DNA of 64,000 bases from an uncultured Coriobacteriales bacterium (GCA_934636245.1 CAKUAI010000009.1:1-64000), one strand, 5' to 3'. Positions 50,847-59,078 are shown, counted from the first letter of the stretch. Numbers and translations: made by a program. Notes: generated by a model from the sequence alone, not told the origin.

Positions 50847-51494
50847 ATGCCTTGCGTCTTGAAGATACCTGGTCATCCGTCACCTCATGCCCGTGAGGTC
50901 AAGCTCGAGGAGATTCGCTCGACGCTGGGGGAGTGCCGCTTGTGCCCGCTGTGCGAGACGCGGCGCAACATCGTCTTTGGAACGGGGTCCCAAGATGCCC
51001 GGGTGGTTCTTGTGGGAGAGGCGCCGGGTGCCAACGAGGACGAGCAGGGCCTGCCGTTCGTGGGTCGTGCCGGCGAGCTGCTCGACCGCATGCTTGTGCA
51101 GGCCGCGCTCATGCCCCGCGAGGACGTCTACATCGCCAACGTCCTCAAGTGCCGACCGCCGGGCAACCGCGACCCCCGGCCCGACGAGGTTCAGCTTTGC
51201 TCGCCCTACCTGCGCGAGCAGATTCGCAGCATCTGGCCCGACATCATCATGCCGATGGGCAACCCGGCGACGCGCTTTATCCTGCGCACCGAGGCGGGCA
51301 TCACGCACCTGCGCGGCAAGGTGTTCAAGACAGGCCATTTCTACGTGCTGCCCACGTTCCACCCGGCGGCCGTGTTGCGCGACCCGTTCAAGATGGAGGC
51401 GCTTGAGGCCGATTTTAGGCTCATGGGCCAGATTGTGCGCGGCGAAGTGAGGCCCGAGGGCCTTGCCGCCCCCGGAAAGGAGCAAGCTCGGTGA
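50847..51494 (+). CDS. udg: Family 4 (Fe-S) uracil-DNA glycosylase
   Basis: This 215-residue enzyme removes uracil from DNA. The [4Fe-4S] ligands are CRLCPLC near residue 30, then VLKCRPPGNRDPRPDE near 98 and LCSPYL near 114. Motif A is VLVGEAPGANEDEQGLPFVGRAG and motif B PTFHPAAVLRD. Its stop overlaps the tsaE start by 4 nt (GTGA), giving coupled translation. Confidence 0.93.
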   Translation: MPCVLKIPGHPSPHAREVKLEEIRSTLGECRLCPLCETRRNIVFGTGSQDARVVLVGEAPGANEDEQGLPFVGRAGELLDRMLVQAALMPREDVYIANVLKCRPPGNRDPRPDEVQLCSPYLREQIRSIWPDIIMPMGNPATRFILRTEAGITHLRGKVFKTGHFYVLPTFHPAAVLRDPFKMEALEADFRLMGQIVRGEVRPEGLAAPGKEQAR

Positions 51495-52015
51495 GTCAGC
51501 AAGAAACCCCTGAGGTCCTGGGCCCCGGACGCTTCCGTTGTGCCAGCTCACAAGCTATGCGCGTCCTTGGCGAGGCGCTGGGCCGCGCCCTTGAACCCGG
51601 CGACGTCGTCTTCCTCACCGGCGACCTCGGCGCGGGCAAGACGTGCTTCACGGGAGGCGTGGCGGCCGGGTTGGGCGATGCGGGTCCCGTCACAAGCCCG
51701 ACGTTTCAAATTATGTGCGTCCATGACGCGGGACGCCTGCCGTTGTTCCACTTCGACCTCTACAGGCTCGAAAGTCCCGACCAACTTGAGGACGTGGGCG
51801 TGTTCGAGGCCTTCGAGGACGACGGCGCCTGCCTCATAGAGTGGGCGGAGATGTTTGCCGAGGAATTGGGCGACGAGCATCTTGAGGTACGCATCACGCG
51901 CGAGCCCGTGGGCGCCGACGCCGCCGAGCCTGCGCGCGTGGTGGAACTGTCGGCAGCAGGGGAGAGGGCGGCCCAGCTTGCCCATGCGTTTGAGCGCAAC
52001 GCGCTTTCCCTGTAA
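51491..52015 (+). CDS. tsaE: tRNA t6A synthesis ATPase TsaE
   Basis: This 174-residue P-loop protein supports threonylcarbamoyl transfer to tRNA A37. It has Walker A FLTGDLGAGKTCFTGGVAAG near residue 44, SPTFQIM, FHFDLYRLESPDQLEDVGV and a Walker B-like CLIEWAEMF. GTG start at 51491 overlaps the udg stop. The next gene encodes its partners TsaB and TsaD, so the whole t6A module is in one operon. Confidence 0.93.
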   Translation: MSQQETPEVLGPGRFRCASSQAMRVLGEALGRALEPGDVVFLTGDLGAGKTCFTGGVAAGLGDAGPVTSPTFQIMCVHDAGRLPLFHFDLYRLESPDQLEDVGVFEAFEDDGACLIEWAEMFAEELGDEHLEVRITREPVGADAAEPARVVELSAAGERAAQLAHAFERNALSL

Positions 52016-52083
52016 GCTTGGGGAACAAGACTCGGCGCCATCGGGCGCTTAAGAAAGACGAAGACGAAAGGCACGCATCGAAC

Positions 52084-54510
52084 GTGAATGCTGTAAAGCA
52101 AGGCGCCCCGTGCGCATGGAACATTCTGGCCGTTGACACCTCGACCGACATGCTGGCTTGCGCTTTGGGTCGCATGGAGGTCGACGAGGCGGGAAGCCCC
52201 TGTGGCTTGGAGATGATCGCCAGCGCCGACCAGATGTGCCGCCGACATGCAAACGAGCAGCTTGTGCGCGTGATTGACGGCATGCTTGCCCAGTGCGGCA
52301 TGAAGCGCGACGAGGTCGACGCGGTGCTCACAGGCACGGGCCCGGGCTCCTTCACGGGCGTGCGCATCGGTGTGGCGACTGCCAAGGGCGTGGCATGTGG
52401 CCTTGAGGTCGCGCTGCACGGCACCTCCACGCTCGACGCCGTGGCCTGGGGCGTGTGGCGCTGCGGTGTGCGCGGTCTTGTGGGCGTCGTGGGCGATGCC
52501 ATGCGCAAGGAGGTCTACCCCGGTCTCTATCGCGTCGACGATGCGGGTGCCCATCGCCTGTTTGCCAGCGAGTCGGTGATGAAGGTCCCCGAAGCCGTGG
52601 CCCTGTGGGCAGGTCGTGCCGATGCCGGCGACATCGTGCTTGCCGGCGACGGCATCGCCAAGTACCGCGCGCTCTACGAGGAGGCGGGTTTTGCCCGCTT
52701 TGCCCCCGAAGAGTCCTGGTATCCCAGCGGCGAGGGCCTTCTGCGCGCAAGCCTGGCGTCGCAGCGCTTCGATGCTGCTGAGACTGGCGACCCTGCGCTT
52801 GTCCTGCCCATCTACACGCGCCTGTCCGACGCCGAGGAAAACGAGCGCATTCGCTTGGGTATGCCCGAGCCCGAAAGCGTGCGCGTGAGCGGCGTCGACG
52901 ACGCCCTGGGCGACATCCACCTGCAGCTGCGCCCCATGAGCGTCAACGACGTGGCTGCTGTGGCGGCACTCGAGGCGGCTGTCTTTGCCGATGCCCACCA
53001 CACGCCCTGGCCCGAGAGCGCGTTCTATGACGACGTCGCCCTTCCCGGCCACATCTGGTGGGTGGCGCATGACCGCGGTACCATCGTGGGCTATGCGGGC
53101 GGCACCGTCGTGGACGGCGAGCTGCAGATCGCAAACGTCGCCGTTGCCCCCGAGCGTCGAGGCGAGCGCATCGCCGCGCGCCTTATGGGCCGCGTCGCCT
53201 ACGACGCCCAGATGCTCGGGGCTACAACCTCCACGCTCGAGGTTGAGGTGGGCAACGCCCCCGCCGAGCGTCTCTACGAGCGTCTTGGCTATGTTGAGCA
53301 GGGAGTTCGTCCCAACTACTATGCTCCGGGCGTAGGTGCGCGCATCATGGCCGCGCAGCTTCCGCTCAAAGACACCGCCCCCAACCCCGACGTCGAGCCC
53401 GGCCCCCAGGCGAGCTCCTGTGCGTGGCCGCCCGTCTATCCTGAGCGTACGCCCGAGCACCTCGAGGCTCTCAAGGCGGCCGGCGAGCTCATTTTGGCGG
53501 TAGAGAGTAGCTGCGATGAGACTGCCATGGCTGTCATCGACGGTGCGGGCAAGATCGTCGCCAACGTCGTTGCCACCCAGATTGACTTCCACGCCCGTTT
53601 CGGCGGCGTCGTGCCCGAGATTGCCTCGCGCAAGCACACCGAGGCCGTTGTGGGCGTCTACCTGGAGACCATGGAGCAGGCAGGTGAGGCGCTCGGCCTG
53701 GGCGCCATGCTTTCCCCGCACGACCTGGCCGCCGTTGCCGTCACGCAGGGCCCGGGCCTTGTGGGCGCGCTCGTCGTGGGCATGGCATTTGCCAAAGGTC
53801 TTGCCTGGGCGGCTGACAAGCCCCTCGTGTGCGTGAACCACCTCGAGGGACATCTCTTCGCCAACCTCTTTGAGACGCCTGACCTTGAGCCGCCGTTCGT
53901 GGCGAGTCTGCTGTCAGGCGGCCACACCATGCTCGTGCATGTGCGCGACTGGGGCGACTACCGCATTCTGGGCGAGACGCTCGACGACGCGGTGGGCGAG
54001 GCGTTCGACAAGGTGGCCAAGGCGCTCGGTCTGGGTTATCCCGGCGGCCCCATCATCTCCCGCCTTGCCATGACGGGCAACCCCAAGGCCATCGACTTCC
54101 CGCGCGCGATGCTGCACAGCCACGACTACCGCTTCTCGCTGTCGGGCCTCAAGACGGCCGTCGTCACCTACATCAATGCCGAGAACGCCGCCGGTCGCGC
54201 CATCAACCTGCCCGACCTCGCCGCAAGCTTCGAGGCTGCCGTCGTCGACGTGCAGGTGGCAAAGGCCGTCACGGCCGTGCGCGAGTGCCACGTCACCGAC
54301 TTCTGCGCCGGTGGCGGCGTCACGGCCAACCCCGAGCTGCGTGAGGCCTTTAAACAGGCGTTCGGCCGCCGCCATGTGCGTGTGACCCTGCCGCCGCTTT
54401 CGGCCTGCACCGACAACGCCGCCATGATCGCCCTCGTCGCCCGCCGCAAGTTCGACCGTGGTGAGACGGCACCCCTCACCGCCGACGCGGTGCCCAACAT
54501 GGAGCTGTAG
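52084..54510 (+). CDS. tsaBD: TsaB-RimI-TsaD three-domain fusion
   Basis: One chain of about 808 residues joins three t6A-locus proteins. TsaB (52120-52860): ILAVDTSTDMLACAL and LTGTGPGSFTGVRIGVATAK. RimI-type acetyltransferase (52915-53370): LQLRPMSVNDVAAVAALE, VAVAPERRGERIAARLM and LEVEVGNAPAERLYERLGY. TsaD (53485-54510): ILAVESSCDETAMAVIDG, the metal site VCVNHLEGHLFANL, SLLSGGHTMLVHV and CAGGGVTANPELR. TsaB and TsaD with TsaE make t6A37; RimI acetylates ribosomal protein bS18. The start is uncertain: GTG 52084 fits the domain edge, a TTG at 52018 has no ribosome-binding site. Linkers between domains are Pro/Glu-rich. Confidence 0.93.
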   Translation: MNAVKQGAPCAWNILAVDTSTDMLACALGRMEVDEAGSPCGLEMIASADQMCRRHANEQLVRVIDGMLAQCGMKRDEVDAVLTGTGPGSFTGVRIGVATAKGVACGLEVALHGTSTLDAVAWGVWRCGVRGLVGVVGDAMRKEVYPGLYRVDDAGAHRLFASESVMKVPEAVALWAGRADAGDIVLAGDGIAKYRALYEEAGFARFAPEESWYPSGEGLLRASLASQRFDAAETGDPALVLPIYTRLSDAEENERIRLGMPEPESVRVSGVDDALGDIHLQLRPMSVNDVAAVAALEAAVFADAHHTPWPESAFYDDVALPGHIWWVAHDRGTIVGYAGGTVVDGELQIANVAVAPERRGERIAARLMGRVAYDAQMLGATTSTLEVEVGNAPAERLYERLGYVEQGVRPNYYAPGVGARIMAAQLPLKDTAPNPDVEPGPQASSCAWPPVYPERTPEHLEALKAAGELILAVESSCDETAMAVIDGAGKIVANVVATQIDFHARFGGVVPEIASRKHTEAVVGVYLETMEQAGEALGLGAMLSPHDLAAVAVTQGPGLVGALVVGMAFAKGLAWAADKPLVCVNHLEGHLFANLFETPDLEPPFVASLLSGGHTMLVHVRDWGDYRILGETLDDAVGEAFDKVAKALGLGYPGGPIISRLAMTGNPKAIDFPRAMLHSHDYRFSLSGLKTAVVTYINAENAAGRAINLPDLAASFEAAVVDVQVAKAVTAVRECHVTDFCAGGGVTANPELREAFKQAFGRRHVRVTLPPLSACTDNAAMIALVARRKFDRGETAPLTADAVPNMEL

Positions 54511-54614
54511 GGCCGCTTCCGCGCCACATCAGCGCGAGTCCGCAGGTAGGCGTGCAACTAACCGTGCAATCGTTGTTCCTGTGCGATTCCAGCATATGCG
54601 CCGGCTGTTGCCTG

Positions 54615-54651
54615 GCCCGCCCGAGCATGTATGTGCCGGGCGGGCTTTTTT
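54615..54651 (+). terminator. Rho-independent terminator after the t6A operon
   Basis: GCCCGCCCG at 54615-54623 pairs with CGGGCGGGC at 54637-54645, then TTTTTT. The rest of the 309-bp gap (54511-54819) shows no gene or RNA I can support. Confidence 0.92.
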
Positions 54652-54819
54652 GTCGCCGCCGCCTGCATGCTGGCCTGTTTTGCCTGCCTGACCAGGCCTG
54701 TTATGTCTGCGTGACGCCTGGGTTCAAATCCATGGGCGCTCCATGGCGCAAGGTGCCGGCCCGGCATACGATGCCGTCTGTCACGTTGGAGAGATGGGGG
54801 CGCACCCCATCGTGGGCGA

Positions 54820-55632
54820 ATGGACGGGTGCATGCGCAAGCGCGCCCTTTTCTCGGGTGCGGCCGCGGCGGCAAAGGCGCTTGGCGCGGGGTTGGAGGAG
54901 GTGCTGTGGCCCACACGGTGTGTGGGATGCGACGCCATGGGGGAGCTCCTGTGCAGCCAGTGCCGCTCCCGCCTCTGGGAGATAGACCAGGCTCTTGCGT
55001 GCCCGCGGTGCGGGGCGCCGTTCGGCAGCCTCGTGTGCACCGAATGTGCATGCCGGATGTACGATGGGGACGACGAGGACGCAGGAGGGGCCGCGCCCGA
55101 CCAGGAAAGCCTCGCCGACGTCATCGCCTCGCTCGACGGCATGCGCAGCTACGCCATGCTCGAGTGGCCCCACGACCGCATGGTGAGGGCCTACAAGGAC
55201 GCCGGCGAGCGCCGGCTCGCCGCACTTATCGCACAGGGCATGGCCCAGGCTGCGCGGGCGGCGTGGCCCCAGAGGCTTGCTTCGCTGGATTGCGTCGCGT
55301 TTGTCCCCTGTACCCCGCAAGCATATGACCGCCGTGGCTTTGACCACATGGAGGCAGTGGCACGAGAGCTCGCGATCCTCCTTGGCGTTCCCCTTGACGA
55401 CGTTCTGGCGCGTCGGTCCCTCAAGGACCAGCGTGACCTGGGGCGCCTGGGTCGAGTGGCGAACGTCCGGGGCACGTTTGCCGTGCTCCATCGTCTTGAT
55501 GGCCAAACCATCCTGCTTGTCGACGATGTCTTTACGACGGGAGCCACCATGGGGGAGGCGGCTCGCGCCCTCAAGGTCTGCGGTGCCGCACGGGTGTTCG
55601 GACTCACTTTCGCCCGCGCCTGGGCAGGCTAG
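54820..55632 (+). CDS. comF: ComF-family phosphoribosyltransferase-like protein
   Basis: This 270-residue protein has a zinc-ribbon N-terminus with three cysteine pairs: CVGCDAMGELLCSQC (residues 34-48), CPRCGAPFG and CTECAC. A type I phosphoribosyltransferase domain follows, with FVPCTPQAYDRRGFDH and the PRPP loop ILLVDDVFTTGATMGEA near residue 232. The family is linked to DNA uptake and replication restart. ATGs at 54820 and 54832 are both possible. Confidence 0.88.
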   Translation: MDGCMRKRALFSGAAAAAKALGAGLEEVLWPTRCVGCDAMGELLCSQCRSRLWEIDQALACPRCGAPFGSLVCTECACRMYDGDDEDAGGAAPDQESLADVIASLDGMRSYAMLEWPHDRMVRAYKDAGERRLAALIAQGMAQAARAAWPQRLASLDCVAFVPCTPQAYDRRGFDHMEAVARELAILLGVPLDDVLARRSLKDQRDLGRLGRVANVRGTFAVLHRLDGQTILLVDDVFTTGATMGEAARALKVCGAARVFGLTFARAWAG

Positions 55633-55687
55633 CCGCCCTGCAGCCCGATGGCGCCCCGGCGTCCCCTGTTTTCGCCCGCGCCTGGGC
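55608..55687. repeat. 18-bp direct repeat at the 3' end of comF
   Basis: TTTCGCCCGCGCCTGGGC occurs at 55608-55625, encoding the end of ComF, and again at 55670-55687 in the gap before the convergent dinB. The similarity continues a few bases further (AGGCT/GGGCC). It looks like a small local duplication. The second copy forms a short GC hairpin. Confidence 0.7.
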
Positions 55688-55716
55688 GGGCCAGCCAGCC
55701 AAGAGCCGCCCGACCG

Positions 55717-56958
55717 CTATGCCTGCCCGTCTTGCGTTCTTCGGCGCATCCGCAGTTCGGAGCCGCTCATGAGCACCCCGTCGCCGAACTTGCCGCGCAG
55801 CGCGTCTTTTGTGCCTGCGATCTTCTCGCGCCGCTCGCGTTCGTGGTCGAGCTGCTCCACGTCGTCAAAGAGACTTGCCTGTTGCAGACCTTCCTGCCAG
55901 TTTGACACCCCTACGCCCAAAAGTCTCACGTGCTCGCCGGGACGCCAGAGCTGGCCCAGGAGCTCCCAGGCTACGGGGAGGATGTCGTGCTCGTCGTCCA
56001 CGCGTCGCTCCAGCGTCTGCTGCGCCGTGCGCGTGTGCCCGAACTCCTGGCAACATTTCACGCACACGCAGCGGCCTTTGAGTCCCTTTGCGCGAAGGCG
56101 CCGGGCAGTCTGTGCGCACACCGACGCCAGGGCGTCGCGGACCTCCTCGGCCTCTGTGAGGTCGTGGACAAACGTGCGCTCGCTCGACACGCTCTTGGTC
56201 TCTGTGCGCAGGGAGTAGTCTTGCACGGGGGAGGGGTCGAAGCCGCGTGCCCGTGCGGCAAGCGATGCGCCCACGCTGCCCAGTTGCGCCAGAGTCGCCG
56301 TGTCGGCCTGTGCCAAGGCTCCGAGCGTGCGAATGCCCAGCCGCTCGAGCGTGGCGGCGGTCTGCGGGCCCACGCCTGGCAGGGCCCGCACGCCCATGGG
56401 GGCCAAGAAGCCAGCCTCGCAGCCGGGATACACCACCGTTGTGCCGTTGGGCTTGTTGCGCTCGCTTGCGATCTTGCTCACCGTCTTGCTGGTGGAGAGC
56501 CCGATTGAGCACGTGATGCCCAGGCGCTGCACGGCCGCGCTGATGCGGGCGCAGACCTCGACCGGGTCGGTGCACGAGAAGCGCCCGGGCGTCACGTCGA
56601 AGTATGCCTCGTCCACGCTCATCTGCTCCATGTAGGGCGTCTCATCGAGGATGAGGCCCATCACCTGGCGGGACACCTCGTTGTAGCGTTTGTGACGGCC
56701 CTGCACCCAAATGGCGTCGGGACACAGGCGCTTTGCCTGCGCAGAGGGCATGGCCGAGTGCACGCCGAACTTGCGCGCCTCATAGGAGCACGTGGACACG
56801 ACGCCGCGCTTGTCGGCGTCGCCGCCCACAATGAGGGGGAGGCCCCGCCACTCTGGGTGGTCGAGCACCTCCACCGAGGCGAAGAACGCGTCGAGGTCGA
56901 GAAGCCCCACCGCCCTGCCCTGCCATGTTGTGTGTATGTCCGAAGCAATCTTTTCCAT
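55717..56958 (-). CDS. dinB: DNA polymerase IV
   Basis: This 413-residue Y-family translesion polymerase has the catalytic Asp in LLDLDAFFASVEVLDHPEWR, then VVSTCSYEARKFGVHSAMPS, the second active-site pair in MEQMSVDEAYFDVT, and ITCSIGLSTSKTVSKIAS. Helix-hairpin-helix ALPGVGPQTAATLERLGI and the little finger (SLRTETKSVSSERTF) follow. There is no clear C-terminal clamp-binding QLxLF, but QQASLFDDVEQL near residue 365 could serve. A -10 element stands 6 nt before the ATG, so the mRNA may be leaderless. Confidence 0.92.
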   Translation of the reverse strand: MEKIASDIHTTWQGRAVGLLDLDAFFASVEVLDHPEWRGLPLIVGGDADKRGVVSTCSYEARKFGVHSAMPSAQAKRLCPDAIWVQGRHKRYNEVSRQVMGLILDETPYMEQMSVDEAYFDVTPGRFSCTDPVEVCARISAAVQRLGITCSIGLSTSKTVSKIASERNKPNGTTVVYPGCEAGFLAPMGVRALPGVGPQTAATLERLGIRTLGALAQADTATLAQLGSVGASLAARARGFDPSPVQDYSLRTETKSVSSERTFVHDLTEAEEVRDALASVCAQTARRLRAKGLKGRCVCVKCCQEFGHTRTAQQTLERRVDDEHDILPVAWELLGQLWRPGEHVRLLGVGVSNWQEGLQQASLFDDVEQLDHERERREKIAGTKDALRGKFGDGVLMSGSELRMRRRTQDGQA

Positions 56959-56964
56959 GCCTTA

Positions 56965-56970
56965 AGTATA
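56965..56970 (-). promoter_or_regulatory. dinB -10 element, leaderless start
   Basis: Read on the minus strand this is TATACT, ending 6 nt before the dinB ATG. Transcription would begin at or next to the start codon. No -35 or LexA-type box is evident. Confidence 0.4.
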
Positions 56971-56994
56971 CGACGTGCGCAGGACACATCGGGC

Positions 56995-57005
56995 TTTGGT
57001 ATGCT
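56995..57005 (+). promoter_or_regulatory. Extended -10 promoter of structured RNA
   Basis: TTTGGTATGCT, the same 11 bases as at the rpmE promoter. The TATGCT box (57000-57005) ends 6 nt before the first base of the closing stem at 57012, exactly where transcription would start. Confidence 0.6.
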
Positions 57006-57011
57006 AAGCAG

Positions 57012-57278
57012 GTTCTCCTCGTGTCTGTGGTTGCGGGGGAGCCCCTGCGGGGGCGAACCTTAGTCCAAGGCAAACGCGGCCAAAAGGATCCACGTAAGCC
57101 TCCCGCGTGCGCGCGGGGGTGAGCATGGCGCGTCCTAGAAGTAAGTCGTGCCGCCCGTATACTTTGAGGGCAAACAGCCCCGCGGGCGAGAGGGCCTCCA
57201 GTGAGGGCGCCGCGGCGTCCGTAGCGAAAGCCCCGGCACGCGAGTGTGGGGTCAAATACCAGGTCAGGCGAGGAGAAC
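57012..57278 (+). ncRNA. Structured non-coding RNA candidate (possible raiA-motif RNA)
   Basis: About 267 nt without a convincing reading frame. The ends pair: GTTCTCCTCG at 57012-57021 with CGAGGAGAAC at 57269-57278, a perfect 10-bp closing stem. Inside lie hairpins at 57033-57048, CCTT-AGTCC-AAGG at 57058-57070, CCCGCG-TGCG-CGCGGG at 57102-57117, GGCGCG/CGTGCC at 57127-57152 and GGGC-AAACA-GCCC at 57168-57180, joined by A-rich single strands. An extended -10 promoter aligns with the 5' end. It does not match tRNA, SRP, RNase P or tmRNA core motifs that I know. raiA-motif RNAs, large conserved RNAs of Firmicutes and Actinobacteria, are often found near raiA/hpf, and hpf is 1.1 kb downstream. 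The family call is inference. Confidence 0.65.
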
Positions 57279-57339
57279 ACTTGACAAGCAAGTTGGGGCG
57301 CGCCTGGTGCGCCCCCTGATGAGGCAGGAGCCTGCGAAG

Positions 57340-58290
57340 ATGTACCAGACGATGACGCGCCGCCGTTTTGTGGCGGGGTTGGGTGCGGCTGCGGCGATGG
57401 GCCTGGCGGCCCTGTGCACGGGTTGCGCAAACTACCCATCCACCCAGGAGGCTCTGGGCAACGTCAAGCAGGTCTCGAGTTTGCCGGCCGGCGCCACGCT
57501 TGAGCAGGGCGTCCTCACGGTGGGCGTCAACACCTCCAACGCCCCGTACTGCTGGCCCACTTCCGACGGCACCCGCCTGCAGGGCATCGACGTCGACGTG
57601 GCCCTTGCCCTGGGCACGCAGCTGGGCTGCGAGGTCAAGTTCGTCAACGTCGGCGCCACCTACAACGGCGCCGCGGGTGGCACGTGCGACATCGCCATGG
57701 GCGTGACCGCAACCACGCTGCCCGGCAGCGAGGTCCTCGTGGGCAACTATGCCGAGTCGGCACCTGCCGTCTTTGCCCGCAACTTCTCCGGCACGCTTTC
57801 TGATACCGACCTCGAGGGTGCCACGGTCGGCGTGCAGAACGACTCCGCGAGCGCCCGTGCCACCCAGCAGGCGGCTCCCGGTGCGCAGCTCAGCGGCTTC
57901 TCCACGCTCAACGACGCCTTTGCGGCGCTTGAGTCAGGCGGCGTGGCCTATGTGGCGTGCGACTCGTTCATGGGCGGCTATTTGGCCATGGGCTATTCCG
58001 ACATCAGCCTGGCCGCTGCCTTCTACCTGGCCGATGCGCGCGGTGTGGCCATCGCCGCCACCAACACGAGCCTGCCCTCCGCGGTTACCTCGGCGTTCGA
58101 CGCGCTCACCCGCTCGGGCGAGCTCGACGCCATTCGCAAGCGCTGGGTCGGCGACCTCGCCACCATCTCCTCGTCCAACCAGCTCGTCATCAACGGCGTC
58201 GCCCAGCAGTATGCCGACGCTCAGGCCGCGCAGGCGGCTGCCGATGCGGCCGCAGCCGAGGAGTCCCAGGAGGGCGAGGGCGAGGAGTAA
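57340..58290 (+). CDS. Solute-binding lipoprotein (family 3) with Tat signal
   Basis: This 316-residue protein has a twin-arginine motif and lipobox in one signal (MTRRRFVAGLGAAAAMGLAA, then LCTGC, lipid on the Cys). The mature domain is a family 3 solute-binding protein (LTVGVNTSNAPYCWP, GIDVDVALALGTQLGCEVKF, TVGVQNDSASARATQ, AAFYLADARGVAIAATN), usually for amino acids or similar small solutes. The tail is rich in Ala, Gln and Glu. No permease or ATPase is adjacent, so it may serve a distant ABC importer or act as a sensor. ATG 57340 follows AGGAG. Confidence 0.85.
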   Translation: MYQTMTRRRFVAGLGAAAAMGLAALCTGCANYPSTQEALGNVKQVSSLPAGATLEQGVLTVGVNTSNAPYCWPTSDGTRLQGIDVDVALALGTQLGCEVKFVNVGATYNGAAGGTCDIAMGVTATTLPGSEVLVGNYAESAPAVFARNFSGTLSDTDLEGATVGVQNDSASARATQQAAPGAQLSGFSTLNDAFAALESGGVAYVACDSFMGGYLAMGYSDISLAAAFYLADARGVAIAATNTSLPSAVTSAFDALTRSGELDAIRKRWVGDLATISSSNQLVINGVAQQYADAQAAQAAADAAAAEESQEGEGEE

Positions 58291-58368
58291 TCGCGCCCCG
58301 GGCGACAAAACGGCCACTTTCTATCTGCCACCATTTGCCGCAGTCACGCACATATTCTGTCAAAGATG

Positions 58369-58377
58369 GGGTATGCT
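58369..58377 (+). promoter_or_regulatory. hpf promoter candidate
   Basis: GGGTATGCT, with TATGCT at 58372-58377, is close to the TGGTATGCT elements before rpmE and the structured RNA. It lies 35 bp before the hpf start. Confidence 0.4.
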
Positions 58378-58412
58378 TTGCCTATCCAGTAAGTCGAGAG
58401 ATAGGAGCGAGT

Positions 58413-59006
58413 ATGAACATCACCGTTACCGGTCGTGGCATCGAAGTCACCGCTGCCATGCGTTCTTACGTCGAGGAAAAGCTCCAGGCTGCCACCAACG
58501 TGCTTGATATGCCCATGGAAGCCGAGACCGTTCTGCGCGTTGAGCACAACCCGTCCAACCCGGTTCCCCAGGTCGTTGAGGTTACCGTGCGCGTGAAGGG
58601 TGCCGTCGTGCGCGTCAGCGAGGCTGCGGTGGACATGTACGCCGCCATCGACCTTGCGGCCGACCGCGTCTCCCGCCAGCTGCGCAAGTACAAGACGCGC
58701 GTCATCGACCGTCGCCAGCGTGGCGCTGCTCCTGCGCCTGCCAACGAGGTTGATCTTGCTGAGCTCATCGAGCAGCCTGCCGAGCCGGCGGCCGAGGAGG
58801 ACTCCGAGGAGATCCTGCGCGAGAAGCTCATCGAGTTCACCGAGCTCTCCGTTGACCAGGCTCTGCTCCAGACCGATCTGCTCGGCCACGACTTCTTTGT
58901 GTTCACCAACAAGGACACGGGCGATGTCAACGTCATCTACCGTCGCAAGGACGGCGGCTTCGGTATTCTGAAGCCGATTGCCCCCGCGCCCGCGATGGCT
59001 CAGTAA
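58413..59006 (+). CDS. hpf: Long-form ribosome hibernation-promoting factor
   Basis: This 197-residue protein dimerises 70S ribosomes in resting cells. The N-terminal S30AE domain reads MNITVTGRGIEVTAAMRSYV, VVEVTVRVKGAVVRVSE and MYAAIDLAADRVSRQLRKYK. A linker leads to the C-terminal dimerisation domain EFTELSVDQALLQTDLLGHD and FFVFTNKDTGDVNVIYRRKD. The start follows GATAGGAG. A hairpin terminator follows. This family is also called RaiA, relevant to the RNA upstream. Confidence 0.95.
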   Translation: MNITVTGRGIEVTAAMRSYVEEKLQAATNVLDMPMEAETVLRVEHNPSNPVPQVVEVTVRVKGAVVRVSEAAVDMYAAIDLAADRVSRQLRKYKTRVIDRRQRGAAPAPANEVDLAELIEQPAEPAAEEDSEEILREKLIEFTELSVDQALLQTDLLGHDFFVFTNKDTGDVNVIYRRKDGGFGILKPIAPAPAMAQ

Positions 59007-59028
59007 CAGGCAAGTCAATCGAGTTTCG

Positions 59029-59063
59029 GGCGGGGCGGCCTGCGTGGTCGCCCCGCCTTGTTT
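59029..59063 (+). terminator. Hairpin terminator after hpf
   Basis: GGCGGGGCG at 59029-59037 pairs with CGCCCCGCC at 59049-59057, then TTGTTTC. The T-run is short. Confidence 0.65.
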
Positions 59064-59078
59064 CATGAAAGGTGCCCT

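Noticed and set aside
54705..54760. GGTTCAAATCC resembling a tRNA T-arm
   Set aside because: The flanking bases do not form a 5-bp T-stem, and no acceptor, D or anticodon arm fits upstream.
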